From positions 71,787 through 133,786 of the forward strand of contig NW_019775764.1 of the NCBI RefSeq assembly GCF_001039355.2: a stretch of 62,000 bases of DNA. Reading direction: 5' to 3'. The DNA comes from Lingula anatina. Its lineage: Eukaryota > Brachiopoda > Lingulata > Lingulida > Lingulidae. The position numbers and the translations under genes are program-made. How positions within the stretch are numbered: position 1 is the first letter of the stretch; each line of letters starts with the position of its first letter. Under the pieces are notes generated by a model. The model did no database searches and was not told the origin of the DNA. It saw only the letters and a program-made list of their open reading frames with translations. This document shows, one piece after another, positions 38,501 to 47,500 of this stretch.

Positions 38501-39000
38501 CTCGCGGCGGGTTAGAACTTCTGGATCTCAAAACGGGGAAGGTGGCCAAGACCTTAATCCCAAGAGTGGCCGAGGGAGTCTTCAGCGTGAACTGTATGTT
38601 CACCAAGAATGACCAGCATGTCATCTACTACCATTCCGGTCACCGCACTATTCAGGTTTTCAGGGTCACGGACGGTAAACGGATCGCCAATTACAAGGCG
38701 CATGCGGATATCACCGCAATAGCGGGCACTGGCGGCGGCTCCTCCATTGTGATTGGGGCCGTCGACGGAAGCCTGACTATGCTTACCATTGCCGATCCCG
38801 ACAGCCTGGGAGGCGAAGAGTTTCTGCAGTCCTTGCCAAGCCGACAGAATAACGTCTCGAGCCCTGGAAGTAGTCCCAAGCAGGGAAGCGCTTCCGGACG
38901 AGCCAATGGAAAGCTGAGTCTAGATGGCGCTATGCAGGTGTCACGGTTTGTTGGCAAGGGACGAATGGCGCAGAAGTCACGGGCATGTGTTATTTCGTGA
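11613..39000 (+). CDS. NWD2: NACHT and WD repeat domain-containing protein 2-like (13 exons, complete)
   Basis: Exons: 11613-11835, 16245-16333, 27107-27223, 29037-29240, 29606-29750, 32018-32574, 33068-33528, 33806-34474, 34779-35661, 36026-36162, 36848-36971, 37247-37468, 37717-39000. Every intron is GT-AG, every junction keeps frame, and the sum is 5,115 nt, giving 1,704 aa, close to the roughly 1,740 aa of vertebrate NWD2. Order: a serine-rich N-terminus with three SRTNSG repeats, a DUF4062-type domain (about 61-180), a helical linker, a NACHT NTPase (Walker A GESGCGKTS at 429-437, Walker B LVIFLDSLD at 518-526), winged-helix/helical parts, then WD40 repeats from about 960 to 1,670. The protein ends in CVIS. 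An in-frame TAA 15 bases upstream of the ATG fixes the start. By family it is a STAND-class signalling ATPase; substrate and partners are unknown. The gene could equally be labelled NWD1/NWD2-like, since I cannot run a tree. Confidence 0.9.
11889..11936. repeat. (CT)n microsatellite
   Basis: CT/CCCT run about 50 bases after the first splice donor of the NWD2-like gene. Confidence 0.9.
12973..12995. repeat. (GAT)n microsatellite
   Basis: Trinucleotide run in NWD2-like intron 1. Confidence 0.85.
14870..14906. repeat. (CT)n microsatellite
   Basis: Perfect CT run in NWD2-like intron 1. Confidence 0.9.
16245..29240 (+). CDS. NWD2: NWD2-like exons 2-4: DUF4062 domain
   Basis: Exons 16245-16333, 27107-27223 and 29037-29240. 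They carry the conserved blocks VYPRLKEYCREKHGLEFQ, VDMRWGVRDEATDDH and LGQKYGYRPIPT, the hallmark of the N-terminal domain shared by NWD proteins and relatives. The long intron between exons 2 and 3 (10.8 kb) holds most of the mobile-element remnants described separately. Confidence 0.88.
16514..16553. repeat. (CT)n microsatellite
   Basis: CT run at the start of NWD2-like intron 2. Confidence 0.9.
17685..17724. repeat. (TTA)n microsatellite
   Basis: TTA/ATT trinucleotide run in NWD2-like intron 2. Confidence 0.85.
18160..18580. mobile_element. Non-autonomous dispersed element with short inverted ends and internal direct repeat
   Basis: The left end carries CCTCCGCCAAGG and the right end its complement CCTTGGCGGAG (18,550-18,560). 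Between them are two imperfect copies, 122 bases apart (from 18,252 and 18,374), of a block starting GTTATGGACCGATTTTGA. From memory, similar sequences recur in many marine animal genomes, so this is probably a widespread non-coding element; its class is unassigned. No open frame of note. Confidence 0.65.
19622..19723. mobile_element. Small palindromic MITE-like element
   Basis: About 100 bp bounded by imperfect inverted ends: GGGACCTGTTTCACAAAA on the left, and TTTTGTGAAATGGGCCCC followed by GGGTCC on the right. The interior is AT-rich and non-coding. The class is uncertain. Confidence 0.5.
20561..20625. repeat. (GA)n-rich tract
   Basis: Interrupted GA repeat in NWD2-like intron 2. Confidence 0.9.
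21450..21835 (-). repeat. Dispersed repeat, copy 1
   Basis: About 390 bp that matches, as its reverse complement, the stretch at about 45,125-45,515 in the SUGCT intron, at an estimated 80-85% by eye. Shared landmarks include TTTAAAGAAAGGAGCAGTC, GATCGAGTGATCTATTCAG and ATGCCAGCATATAGTTTC. I recognise no protein family, so it may be a non-autonomous element. The two copies lie in unrelated introns. Confidence 0.75.
22008..23124. mobile_element. Non-autonomous DNA transposon with ~40-bp terminal inverted repeats
   Basis: Left end CCCCTTTACACTGGACGG at 22,008; the complement of the right end (ending 23,124) begins identically and stays matched for about 40 bases with three or four differences. 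The 1.1 kb interior has subterminal copies of the end motif and, at about 22,815-23,060, a run of degenerate 33-bp units around GCGATGCTTGTGCGTTCTC. A 230-codon minus-strand open frame (22,343-23,035) crosses these repeats but has no transposase signature, so I treat it as non-coding. No target duplication is clear. It lies inside NWD2-like intron 2. Confidence 0.8.
24770..24882 (-). repeat. tRNA-Asn-like sequence (degenerate; probable SINE head or tRNA pseudogene)
   Basis: On the minus strand the sequence reads GGCGCAATCGGTAGCGTG, then CGGCTGTTAA, then, after an over-long spacer, GAGTTCGAATCCCGG. These resemble the D-arm/A box, the anticodon stem-loop with GTT, and the T-arm/B box of tRNA-Asn. 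The spacer between anticodon arm and T arm is much too long for a working tRNA and the stems do not close, so it is a relic or a SINE promoter. Confidence 0.5.
26533..26751 (+). mobile_element. MITE, copy 1 (219 bp), with empty-site evidence
   Basis: It sits between CCCCTAA and TAAGAGGAGG. The neighbouring repeat copies at about 23,940 and 25,371 have the uninterrupted CCCCTAAGAGGAGG, so the insertion boundaries and a 3-bp TAA duplication can be read directly. The ends are imperfect inverted repeats (ATTCTCATAGATTAGATCGA against GTTCTCACAACTTTTAGATC). A 3-bp TAA target duplication fits PIF/Harbinger-type elements, but that is inference. No transposase. Confidence 0.75.
28431..28641 (-). mobile_element. 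MITE, copy 2, opposite orientation
   Basis: The reverse complement of this stretch matches the element at 26,533-26,751, roughly 85-90% by eye, with shared blocks such as TTCACGCTAAATAGCT and GGATTATCTGAC. It is flanked by the direct repeat GTCCTA (28,425-28,430 and 28,642-28,647). It lies in the next intron, between NWD2-like exons 3 and 4. Confidence 0.75.
29606..33528 (+). CDS. NWD2: NWD2-like exons 5-7: linker and NACHT core
   Basis: Exons 29606-29750, 32018-32574 and 33068-33528. Exon 6 ends just after the P-loop, GESGCGKTS (residues 429-437), an intact GxxGxGK[ST] motif. Exon 7 contains the Walker B strand LVIFLDSLD (518-526). Both ATP-binding elements look functional. The intron between exons 5 and 6 contains the 402-base gap of Ns. 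Confidence 0.88.
29751..32017. other. NWD2-like intron 5 with assembly gap
   Basis: 2.3 kb intron containing the large gap; the sequence on either side is AT-rich. A GC-richer block at about 31,560-31,880 has no recognisable gene. Confidence 0.7.
30037..30438. other. Assembly gap (402 Ns)
   Basis: Run of N flanked by AT-rich sequence and an A homopolymer on the right. Frames running through it are meaningless. Confidence 0.99.
33806..39000 (+). CDS. NWD2: NWD2-like exons 8-13: helical region, WD40 propellers, C-terminus
   Basis: Exons 33806-34474, 34779-35661, 36026-36162, 36848-36971, 37247-37468 and 37717-39000. Typical WD-repeat strands are visible: RIIIWDLSTG, YKLWDLKTD, NLYVWDVKNGN, KTIKVWNFDN, IGVWNLENG, VFIWDLPQ. 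After the last repeat comes a low-complexity serine/glycine-rich segment and a basic tail ending KSRACVIS-stop at 38,998-39,000. Confidence 0.88.
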
Positions 39001-42000
39001 GGGCGTTCCAAGTTTTGGCCTTAAAACAGGGTGCCGGTATATCAGTAAGACCAATATAACAAACGACAAATTTGACAATGCGAAAAACTTGCCATATGTA
39101 GAATACATTTTAATGGACCCCCCTCTCCCTCTCCCCTTGTTCTTAATGTCTGTGCGTATGTGGTCATGCAAGTTCGTGTCTAACTGCGTTATAGGACGAC
39201 GGTAGAAAATTGCCAGTCTAGAGAAATCCCTCTGTAGACACTCCGTGGATGAAATTCGATTTGATTTAAAGTGGATTTCTTTAGAGGCATAACACAAGAA
39301 CTGTTATATACAGGAATAGTAATAAGCCTCTCTGTGAACACGTTTAAGACTCGGCCCAAGTGCGTGTCCGAATACCTGCTATTTTTTGTGTGATAACATT
39401 CCATGTTTGTACAAAAGGGTCCACGTACCATGTACAGTACAGTATATGTACCAACTATTACAAGTTGTATACCGTCGTAATCTTACTGTAATTCTTGATA
39501 AAAGCACATAATGCGCTTTAGACCGGTACCTTAATATAGCAAAAACGAACCAATTTCCCTCGTAATTTCTAAGATATAACATATCCAAAACCGTTCACAG
39601 AATTACGCTTTTATTTAGTAATACACGTATGTTTCTAGTTCCGAAAACTGGTTTATTTATGGTAATTGTATCAAAGGCTTAGGATGTGGTAGGCCTTGTT
39701 GTTAAAATGAAAACTGCTGATGCCGAGGAAAATTAGTTTTATTTGCTATATGTAGAAATATATACATCTAAAGCGCACTGTGAGCCTTTGAATAATGTCG
39801 ACGATATGGCCTCTCCATGACAAATCTGTACATTTCTTTCATAGGTGCTGAATATAAGGTACTCCACGTGTAAATATACTCTTTAATTTATTAATTAACT
39901 TATGAAATACATAGTTTTATATCAACGTGTTTTTGATTGTCAACAAACAGTCTTTGTGGATAATGTTTATTGGTTACATGTATATGCTATATACGTTTAG
40001 GCGTAAAAATTCGAACATGACAATGAAACTAAGACCATTCATTCTTTAGGTTTAAGATTTAGCTGTACAGTAAATGTTCAAATTCCATATGGCAACATTA
40101 TAGGCTATACGAGGAAAAACACGTGTTTCTGAGTTATGGGATTAGTTTTTTCAACGAAGATCTCTTTAAAAGTGGAGTCAAATGTTACTTGTGCAGTCCT
40201 ACGTTATGACTTGCGTACTTAATGCAGTTGTTTAACCGGACTGAGGTAAAGCGAAAAACACTGAATATATGCATTGTTATAAAGCACAGGAATTAATTAA
40301 TTTGCAACTTTTCGTGAAATCCTGCAAAATATTTAGATACAAGAAAAAAAAAAGAGGAAAGACCTATTGAAGTAGAATATAAAGGAGAGACGAATGGCTG
40401 GGGAGAAATACTCAATGAAGACAAAATTCAATGGTGCAAACTCTCTTTGAACTTTTTTGATATTTGATATTTTCTGTGCACTCAAACACCTTACTTGCAA
40501 TGGTGTGTTCTAACCATATTAAAATGTGTTAAAATCACGTTTAAATATTTTGTGTTTAAAATACGATTCTTATTGACAACATGACCTGTTTACTTATTTT
40601 TATTACTGAAAATTCATACTGTTTATCTTTTAGATTCAGATATGTCGGAAAGATTCACCGAAGTTTTTTTTATTATTATTATGTTTTATGTTTAGCTCTG
40701 CTCCAACTGAATTATGTGCCATAAAGAATATTATCATATATTTTGAAAATCTCTATTTGTGGAATTCGTAATCTGTGTATAGAAATAAAAAAACATCGTT
40801 AGACTTTTGTCTTTTTTATTTAATGATTCGTTAACGTTATCAGCGTGCTTGAGAACTAATTTAGGGGGAATTGATTTTTAAAACACATTAAAATGGTTGG
40901 CAGCTCACAAAGGTCAAATGTATTGTGAAAGAAACATACAAAATCAAAATTATGGTGAAAACAAATGGCTAACATTCAGAAAAATAAGAAGACCAATAAA
41001 CTACCAAAAGTTATGAGCAAATCATTTTGTTCAATTTGACAGATTTAATTTAAAAATTGTGAACATACAAAATCCCTATTTATGTGCCACTCACCGTTCA
41101 AACTTCAGTTTTAATCAAAATGGAAGAAATATAATGTAACATATAAAAATTAGCCTACGGCTTGAATTTCACATTTAGTGTAAGAGAGGGCAGTAATTCT
41201 GTGTGCAAAATAGGGCCTTCTGAACGAGGGGGTAAAACAGGTATTTGATAAATAAAAAGGTACATTTACTTTATTAAAATATCTAATAAGCCTGGAAAAA
41301 ACACCCCCCTGAAATTTCCTGTTAAATATGTGTCAGAGAGGACCAATCCGGCTTGGCCAGGTGGTGTTCAGCATTTTTTCAGCCATATCTTATGTAATAA
41401 AATATAAAACAAAAGTGAGAGAATCACATTTCATTTATTAACTTTAATTACTATAAGTCACATTGGCCACTTAAAATATCCCTCTTGAAATATCACAGTC
41501 AAATTCGTACATTCATATTTGTATATTCCCATTTATTACCTACTATAATTACTAGATAACTTATGCTTGAATTCAGACTTACACAGTTTCAAAATTAATT
41601 CAAAACTAGTGTCAGATTTATACTCAAAAGCGATACTAGCACAAACCTTTAAGCCACACAACCCTCTAAATAGCAGCACGCCCCTTGCAGTCAATCATTA
41701 GTTTAGTAATAATTTTTGTCTCAGGTATGATACTTCCACCAAGCCTCTAGCCATCTATCACATTACCGTGTCCCCATGCATAACGATCTCGAGTTCATCA
41801 ATACGCCGAGTTGTCCAAGCAAGCCAGAATCACGGTTTTCTATGTGGTTACAATTACCGTATAATCAAAATTGATCTTTCAAACTGCCCAGAATCAAAAT
41901 TTCTTATTCTTACTTTAATCTGTTCCGGCAGTAATATCGAACCCGGCTCTGTACTTTGCATACCTATTCATTACTCAAATGCACCGTAAGTAAAATACGT

Positions 42001-42028
42001 AAAGTACATAGAAATTAGAAAAGATGGT
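39001..42028. other. NWD2-like 3' UTR and intergenic sequence
   Basis: AT-rich, non-coding. It probably contains the 3' UTR of the plus-strand NWD2-like gene and, at its right end, that of the minus-strand SUGCT-like gene. The two genes converge tail-to-tail. TTTATT at 41,532-41,537 is one possible minus-strand polyadenylation signal. No gene recognised. Confidence 0.6.
40784..40789 (+). terminator. Candidate polyadenylation signal for the NWD2-like gene
   Basis: AATAAA followed by an A-run, about 1.8 kb after the stop codon. Plausible but unsupported by transcript evidence; other A-rich hexamers exist. Confidence 0.3.
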
Positions 42029-42182
42029 CATCTTCATGCCACGCCCTCTTTTAGACCAACCATGTCATTCTCAGCCAATCCTTGTATTTCATTGGATGAA
42101 AACTTCATCATCATGCCCCGCCCTCTTATAGACCGACCACGCCCTTCTCAGCCAATCCTTGTATTTGACTAGATGAAAACCC
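42029..42182. repeat. 77-bp tandem duplication over the SUGCT stop codon
   Basis: Two units of 77 bp (42,029-42,105 and 42,106-42,182) share GCCCTCTTxTAGACC and AGCCAATCCTTGTATTT. The right-hand unit contains the end of the SUGCT reading frame ([10 protein letters not shown]-stop); the left-hand unit is its diverged copy in the 3' untranslated region. Confidence 0.8.
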
Positions 42183-44479
42183 CAGCAGTTCCTGCAGCAC
42201 CTCCCCCGTGTGTTGCCCCAGGGTTGGAGGGGGGCACTGGAGGACCAGGTCAAAGTCCGAGTACCTTACTGCTGGACCTGAAACAAAATGTATATGTCGC
42301 ACTTCAGACAAATGGAATGAAAAATATTGCGCCAAACAGTCATTACGTGTAAACTAAAAAACATAACCCAAAGCTACCCTATGTGTCTACTATAATTTTG
42401 TAACTGGACTCTGTGGTCTGAGGGTAACCTAAAGCTTTCATAAATAATTAGTATTTAATAAAAATTACAGTCTTATACAAATAAGTAGAAGTAATTCAAA
42501 TAATATGAATGCAGTATGATCCACATGATATGAAAGCACAGTATCATTATTTCACAGAGGGGCCTACCATATGTGCTGCAATGGCCACTTGATCGTTTTT
42601 TGAAAGGCCCCCAGATTTAATTTTTTCTTATTTCCCAAAAATACACAGTTTAATATTTTTTTCTTACCGACCACTCGGATATCTCCTGCTGTTGGGTGCG
42701 CCATCTTTTGGACAATACCAGTCTGTAAGACATGGGGGTCGTTAAACACGCCTTCCATGTTGTTAATAGGGCCATAGGGCATGCCACACCCTTCAAAAAT
42801 GTCCAGCCACTCTGAAGTGGACTTCTGGGAGAACCTAAAAATATGTGTCACCATAAGTTATATTTAAACCGTGTTTCTAGAGGACCTGGTTCTGCCTAAT
42901 TCAGGGACATGATGGCCAGCCCCTTTAACCTCTTCATGAATCTGAAAAGGAGCACCTGCCAGGCCTACCCAACTACCAGACGTGGCATGTGTCTGGTAGG
43001 GGTAGGCCTGGCTGGCAGAACCCTTACTCTTAATAGCACCACACTGTGAATCAAAGCCCGTTTCTAGAGAAGTTGAATTAGCTTAACTTGGTGATATCCG
43101 TATCGGCAGTATTATTATTATCATTATTATTATTATTATTAATACCAATTTGGAAGAGGGGGAGGCCCTAACACTGTGGGTATTGGATTTTACTAAAAGG
43201 GGCACAAGTATTTAAGTCTTCTTTTTCAACAAATATCTATTGAGAAAATTACCTTTGTGCCAGCGCCTCTATCAACTCCTGTCTGTGCTTTACTCGACTT
43301 TTATTGCTGGAATATTTAGGATTTTTCAAAAGTTCTTCCATACCAATTCTCTGTAACAAAAAAAAAGTAATTTAAAATTTTACTAACAGAATAAAACCTC
43401 CTCAAGGCAGCCCTGTTGCAATATGAATTCCAGAAGTGAACTCCTTCAATTTCAAAATTGGATCGCATGGAAAAAGATTTTATTTAAATAAAGAAAATAA
43501 AATTTTATTTAATTAAAGATAATTTACAATACAGATCTGAATCAATCAATCTTTAAATGTGAGAAATGAAAAAAGACAAAATAATCCTGACACGGCACCT
43601 TGCAAAGAACTTCAAAATGGACATTATTGCCTGCTCCCACTGTTAGGTAGCCATCGGATGTCTTGAAGGCCTGCCAGGAAAATGTTTGAGTTAAATACTA
43701 GTAATACTATATAATCGATGATAACAGATTTTCCTTCAGGACCATGCTCAGCTGTCACCTAAATTGGATAGTAAACAGTTGACATAAAATCGCTTTATGA
43801 TTTAAAAACCGGGTGCATAAATTTGAAAACCACCTAGAACAACCTTAGACAGCCACATTAATCCAATACATTGCAAAAATAAACTATAAAAAGTGGTTAA
43901 AGCATTCAAATCGAACAATAAAATTGTCTGTATGGAGGTATATGGGGACTTTACGACATTCGGTTTGAATGCTTTAACCACTTTTTATGGTTTATTTTTG
44001 CTATGTATTGGATTAATGTGGCAGTCTAAGGTTGTTCTAGGTGGTTTTCAAATTTATGCACCCGGTTTTTAAATCGATCAAAAAGCGATTTTACAACAAT
44101 CGTTTACTATCCAATCAAGGTGACAGCCGAGCGGGGTTATTTTTTCCCCATCGCAAAGATCGATGAATTACCATATACTTTGTTATGATAAAGTGAAGCA
44201 AGCTTTTCAAATTAAACTTAACAATGATACCCCTGCAGATCCAAGTCCCATCCCATCTCTTGGCCTCCTGTTTCCCCCCACCCCCCCCCACCCTACACCC
44301 CTCCCACTCAGGGAACTGCCCTTGATAATTACCTGATATGGTACAATACTTTCATGTCCTGTCCCATGTCTCTTGGCCTCCTGTAACCCTCCCTGCTCCC
44401 ACCCTTCACCTCCTCCCACCCGGGATGTCCGATTGTTAATTACCTGATATGGGACAATACTGTCAAGTCCTGTCCTGTA

Positions 44480-44534
<55 letters not shown>

Positions 44535-47500
44535 NNNNNNNNNNNNNNNNNNNNNNNNNNNNNNNNNNNNNNNNNNNNNNNNNNNNNNNNNNNNNNNNNN
44601 NNNNNNCCTGATACTGGGACCAATACTCGTCAACGTCCTGTCCTGTTAAAACCCCCCCCCCCCCCCCCGGTTCCCACCTTACACCTCCTCCCACCCAGGG
44701 AACTGCCCTTGACAATTACCTGATATGGTACAATACTTTCATGTCCTGTCCCATGTCTCTTGGCCTCCTGCCCAGCATTGAGGTAGTTGGAGGCTATGTG
44801 GGTCAATGTGGCTATCTGGAACAGAGTAAAGGTAAATAAAGTTATATGAATTTTTTGTGTTTTAACTGTTTGACCTTATGCCAGTTTGTGTGGGCATCTG
44901 CAGTGAATTAAGAGCCTAATGTTACTTGTGTGCAATATCATGAGACAACAGGAGTTGTTCTTTTTATGTTATCATTCAAGAATGAAAACCAAGAATCATA
45001 TATATATATATATATAAACAAAAGTAACAAGAACAAGAAAGTATCCACTCCAATATATCTATCACTACTGGTAAGTGCCCAATAAGATACCTCAAAACAA
45101 CAGGGCTGGATGGAGTCACCTTAAAGGTACATATGAACCGAGCATCGGTGGAGCATGGATTCCCAGTAACACATGTAAACCACTTTTACTAGATTCTTAT
45201 ATGACTCAAATAAATTTAACATGCCAAGGGATAAACTGAATAGATCACTCGATCAGCCATAAAAGACCTTTAGACTGCTCCTTTCTTTAAATTTTTGGTT
45301 GTAAATTTAACCTACTTTCGTGACCTACTTTCCTGCCCCATTGACATACTGCTTAGTATGCCAGCTGGAAAATCCGTTCAAACATCATTTTCGGGTAAAA
45401 TTAAACAATGCCTTTTGGCAATTCTCTTAGTTATACTACTTGAAACTATATGCTGGCATTTGGTTGGTTTTTGTGACAAAAAGTTGACTTTGTATGCATC
45501 TTTAACATGTAAAACTTTCTATTTCACCAATGCAAGCTAAATGCTACATGTACAATCAGCATTTGATTTCTAATACGGGAGCTTAAAATAAACACAATGC
45601 ATGCAACTACCTCCCAAGATAGCACAAATTGTGTATTCTGTAAATGAAACTGTTCGCTGTTATGGTGAGGTCAGCATCAACAAAATAAGCAGACAGCTTT
45701 TTTTCTCAACCTTACTTGTTCAACATACAAATGTAGGTATTGTTGTGGATTCAAAAGAAAAAATCAATGCATTAATTATTAACACACAACAGCTGACACA
45801 ATACAACTAGAAGAACCAGTCATTGTAAGCATAGCAGTTCCAATTGATAATATTGACCCAATGCTTGCTAGAGTGTATATATTCTGGGCTTTGTCACAAA
45901 ATAAGCCAGGAGAAGAAGGATGGGGAGAAAATACACCTGACAGAAAACCATTGGTAATAGATACAGTCTGAGCTGTGGAGTAATAGTGCTTTTTAAAAAC
46001 TTCTACCCAATGGGTAGATCAATAAATTATTCAAACGAACAGTACTGTACGGCCAGTGACTGAATATATGACTTCATACATTTAAGTGACAATATGGCCA
46101 GAGCATCAGCAGCAGCTCTCAAGGATAATCTCTTGAGGTGTACCATCTGCCGGGGAGAGTGTGAGGACCCCCGCGTGCTGCCTTGCTACCATACATTTTG
46201 CTATGGTTGTATATCTGACCATGCTAAGAAAAATACAACTTCAAGCAGGGCATTTCCATGCCCAAGTTGTAGTGAAGAAATTCAATTTCCAAAAGATGGA
46301 CTTGTAGCATTGAAAAAAGATTTTCGTACACACGCATTTTCATATTCGCATAGGGCAGAAGAAGTTTTAAGTCAGCTGCAGCAGCACAAAGTCATATCTC
46401 CACACAAAGATGATGTGACAAAAGCCATCTCACAAATGACCATCAGGTGTGAAAGACATCCTGGTACTGAACTGAAATACTATTGCGAAGAAGATGATGC
46501 TGTTCTATGTGGTGACTGTGTACCAAATAATTTCAGACATAGAATTCTACCCATAGAGAAAGTTGCAAACAGCAGCAGAGAAAAAATTCAATCTGAGCTG
46601 GTGAAAAGTGCAAAAAAGATTAACAAGTTCAAAGAAGCACTTGCCACTGAAATGCCCAGTGAAGGAAAGGACAATCACATAAGGACAGCCACCATCCACA
46701 GCATTGAAGAACAAGCCCAGCATATTTGTAGCCTGGTTAATCAGAGGAAAGATATATTGATATCAGAAGTAAATGCTGCATATGATACCCAAAAAAAGCA
46801 GACAGACAAGGACAGCCTTAAACTTCACCATGCCTCCTTGTGCAGAACCTGTGACTTTGCCCAACAACTTGTTGTACATGGTACTGATTCTGATGTCATG
46901 GTTCATGCAAAAGCTCTGATCAAGAGGATGGAAGCAATGGAGAACATACCAGTTCCAACTCCAGATACACATGTACAGATATCATTTATACCTGGTAAGA
47001 TATCTTCGGCTGGTCTGGAAGCCATGTTTGGGGAGCTGACAGAACAGTTACAGCCTACACTAGCTAAACACCATGCAACAAATCCAAGATCTGCATCACA
47101 TCATTCCATATTCATAGAGAAGACAGTGTGTGTGGGCTCCTTCAATGTTAGGCTGAAGGATGATAATGCTGAAATGTACATCACTGGGTTAGCCATAGAT
47201 GAGCGACACATGTTTGCTGTGGATAAAGAGAATGGCAGAACTAAGGTGTTCTCACATGCAGGGAAATTCATGTTTGACATAAAATTGAAAGAGCCATGTG
47301 GTGTGGCTGTGTCAAAGACTGGTAAACTGTACATAACATCACAGCGTGAGAAATGTGTCAAAGTGTACTCTACCAAAGGACAGCAGGTGACAACCATGGG
47401 CCAGGATCGACTGGAGATGCCTCGTGGTATAACTCTGAGCATAGACCATGATCACTTGTTGGTATGTGAGAGTAAAAAGAAATCCATCTTCACTTTCAAT

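Noticed and set aside
44207-44715. Polyglycine/polyproline frames
   Set aside because: Artefacts of C homopolymers and the N gap in the minisatellite; only the true exon 9 at 44,720-44,815 is coding.
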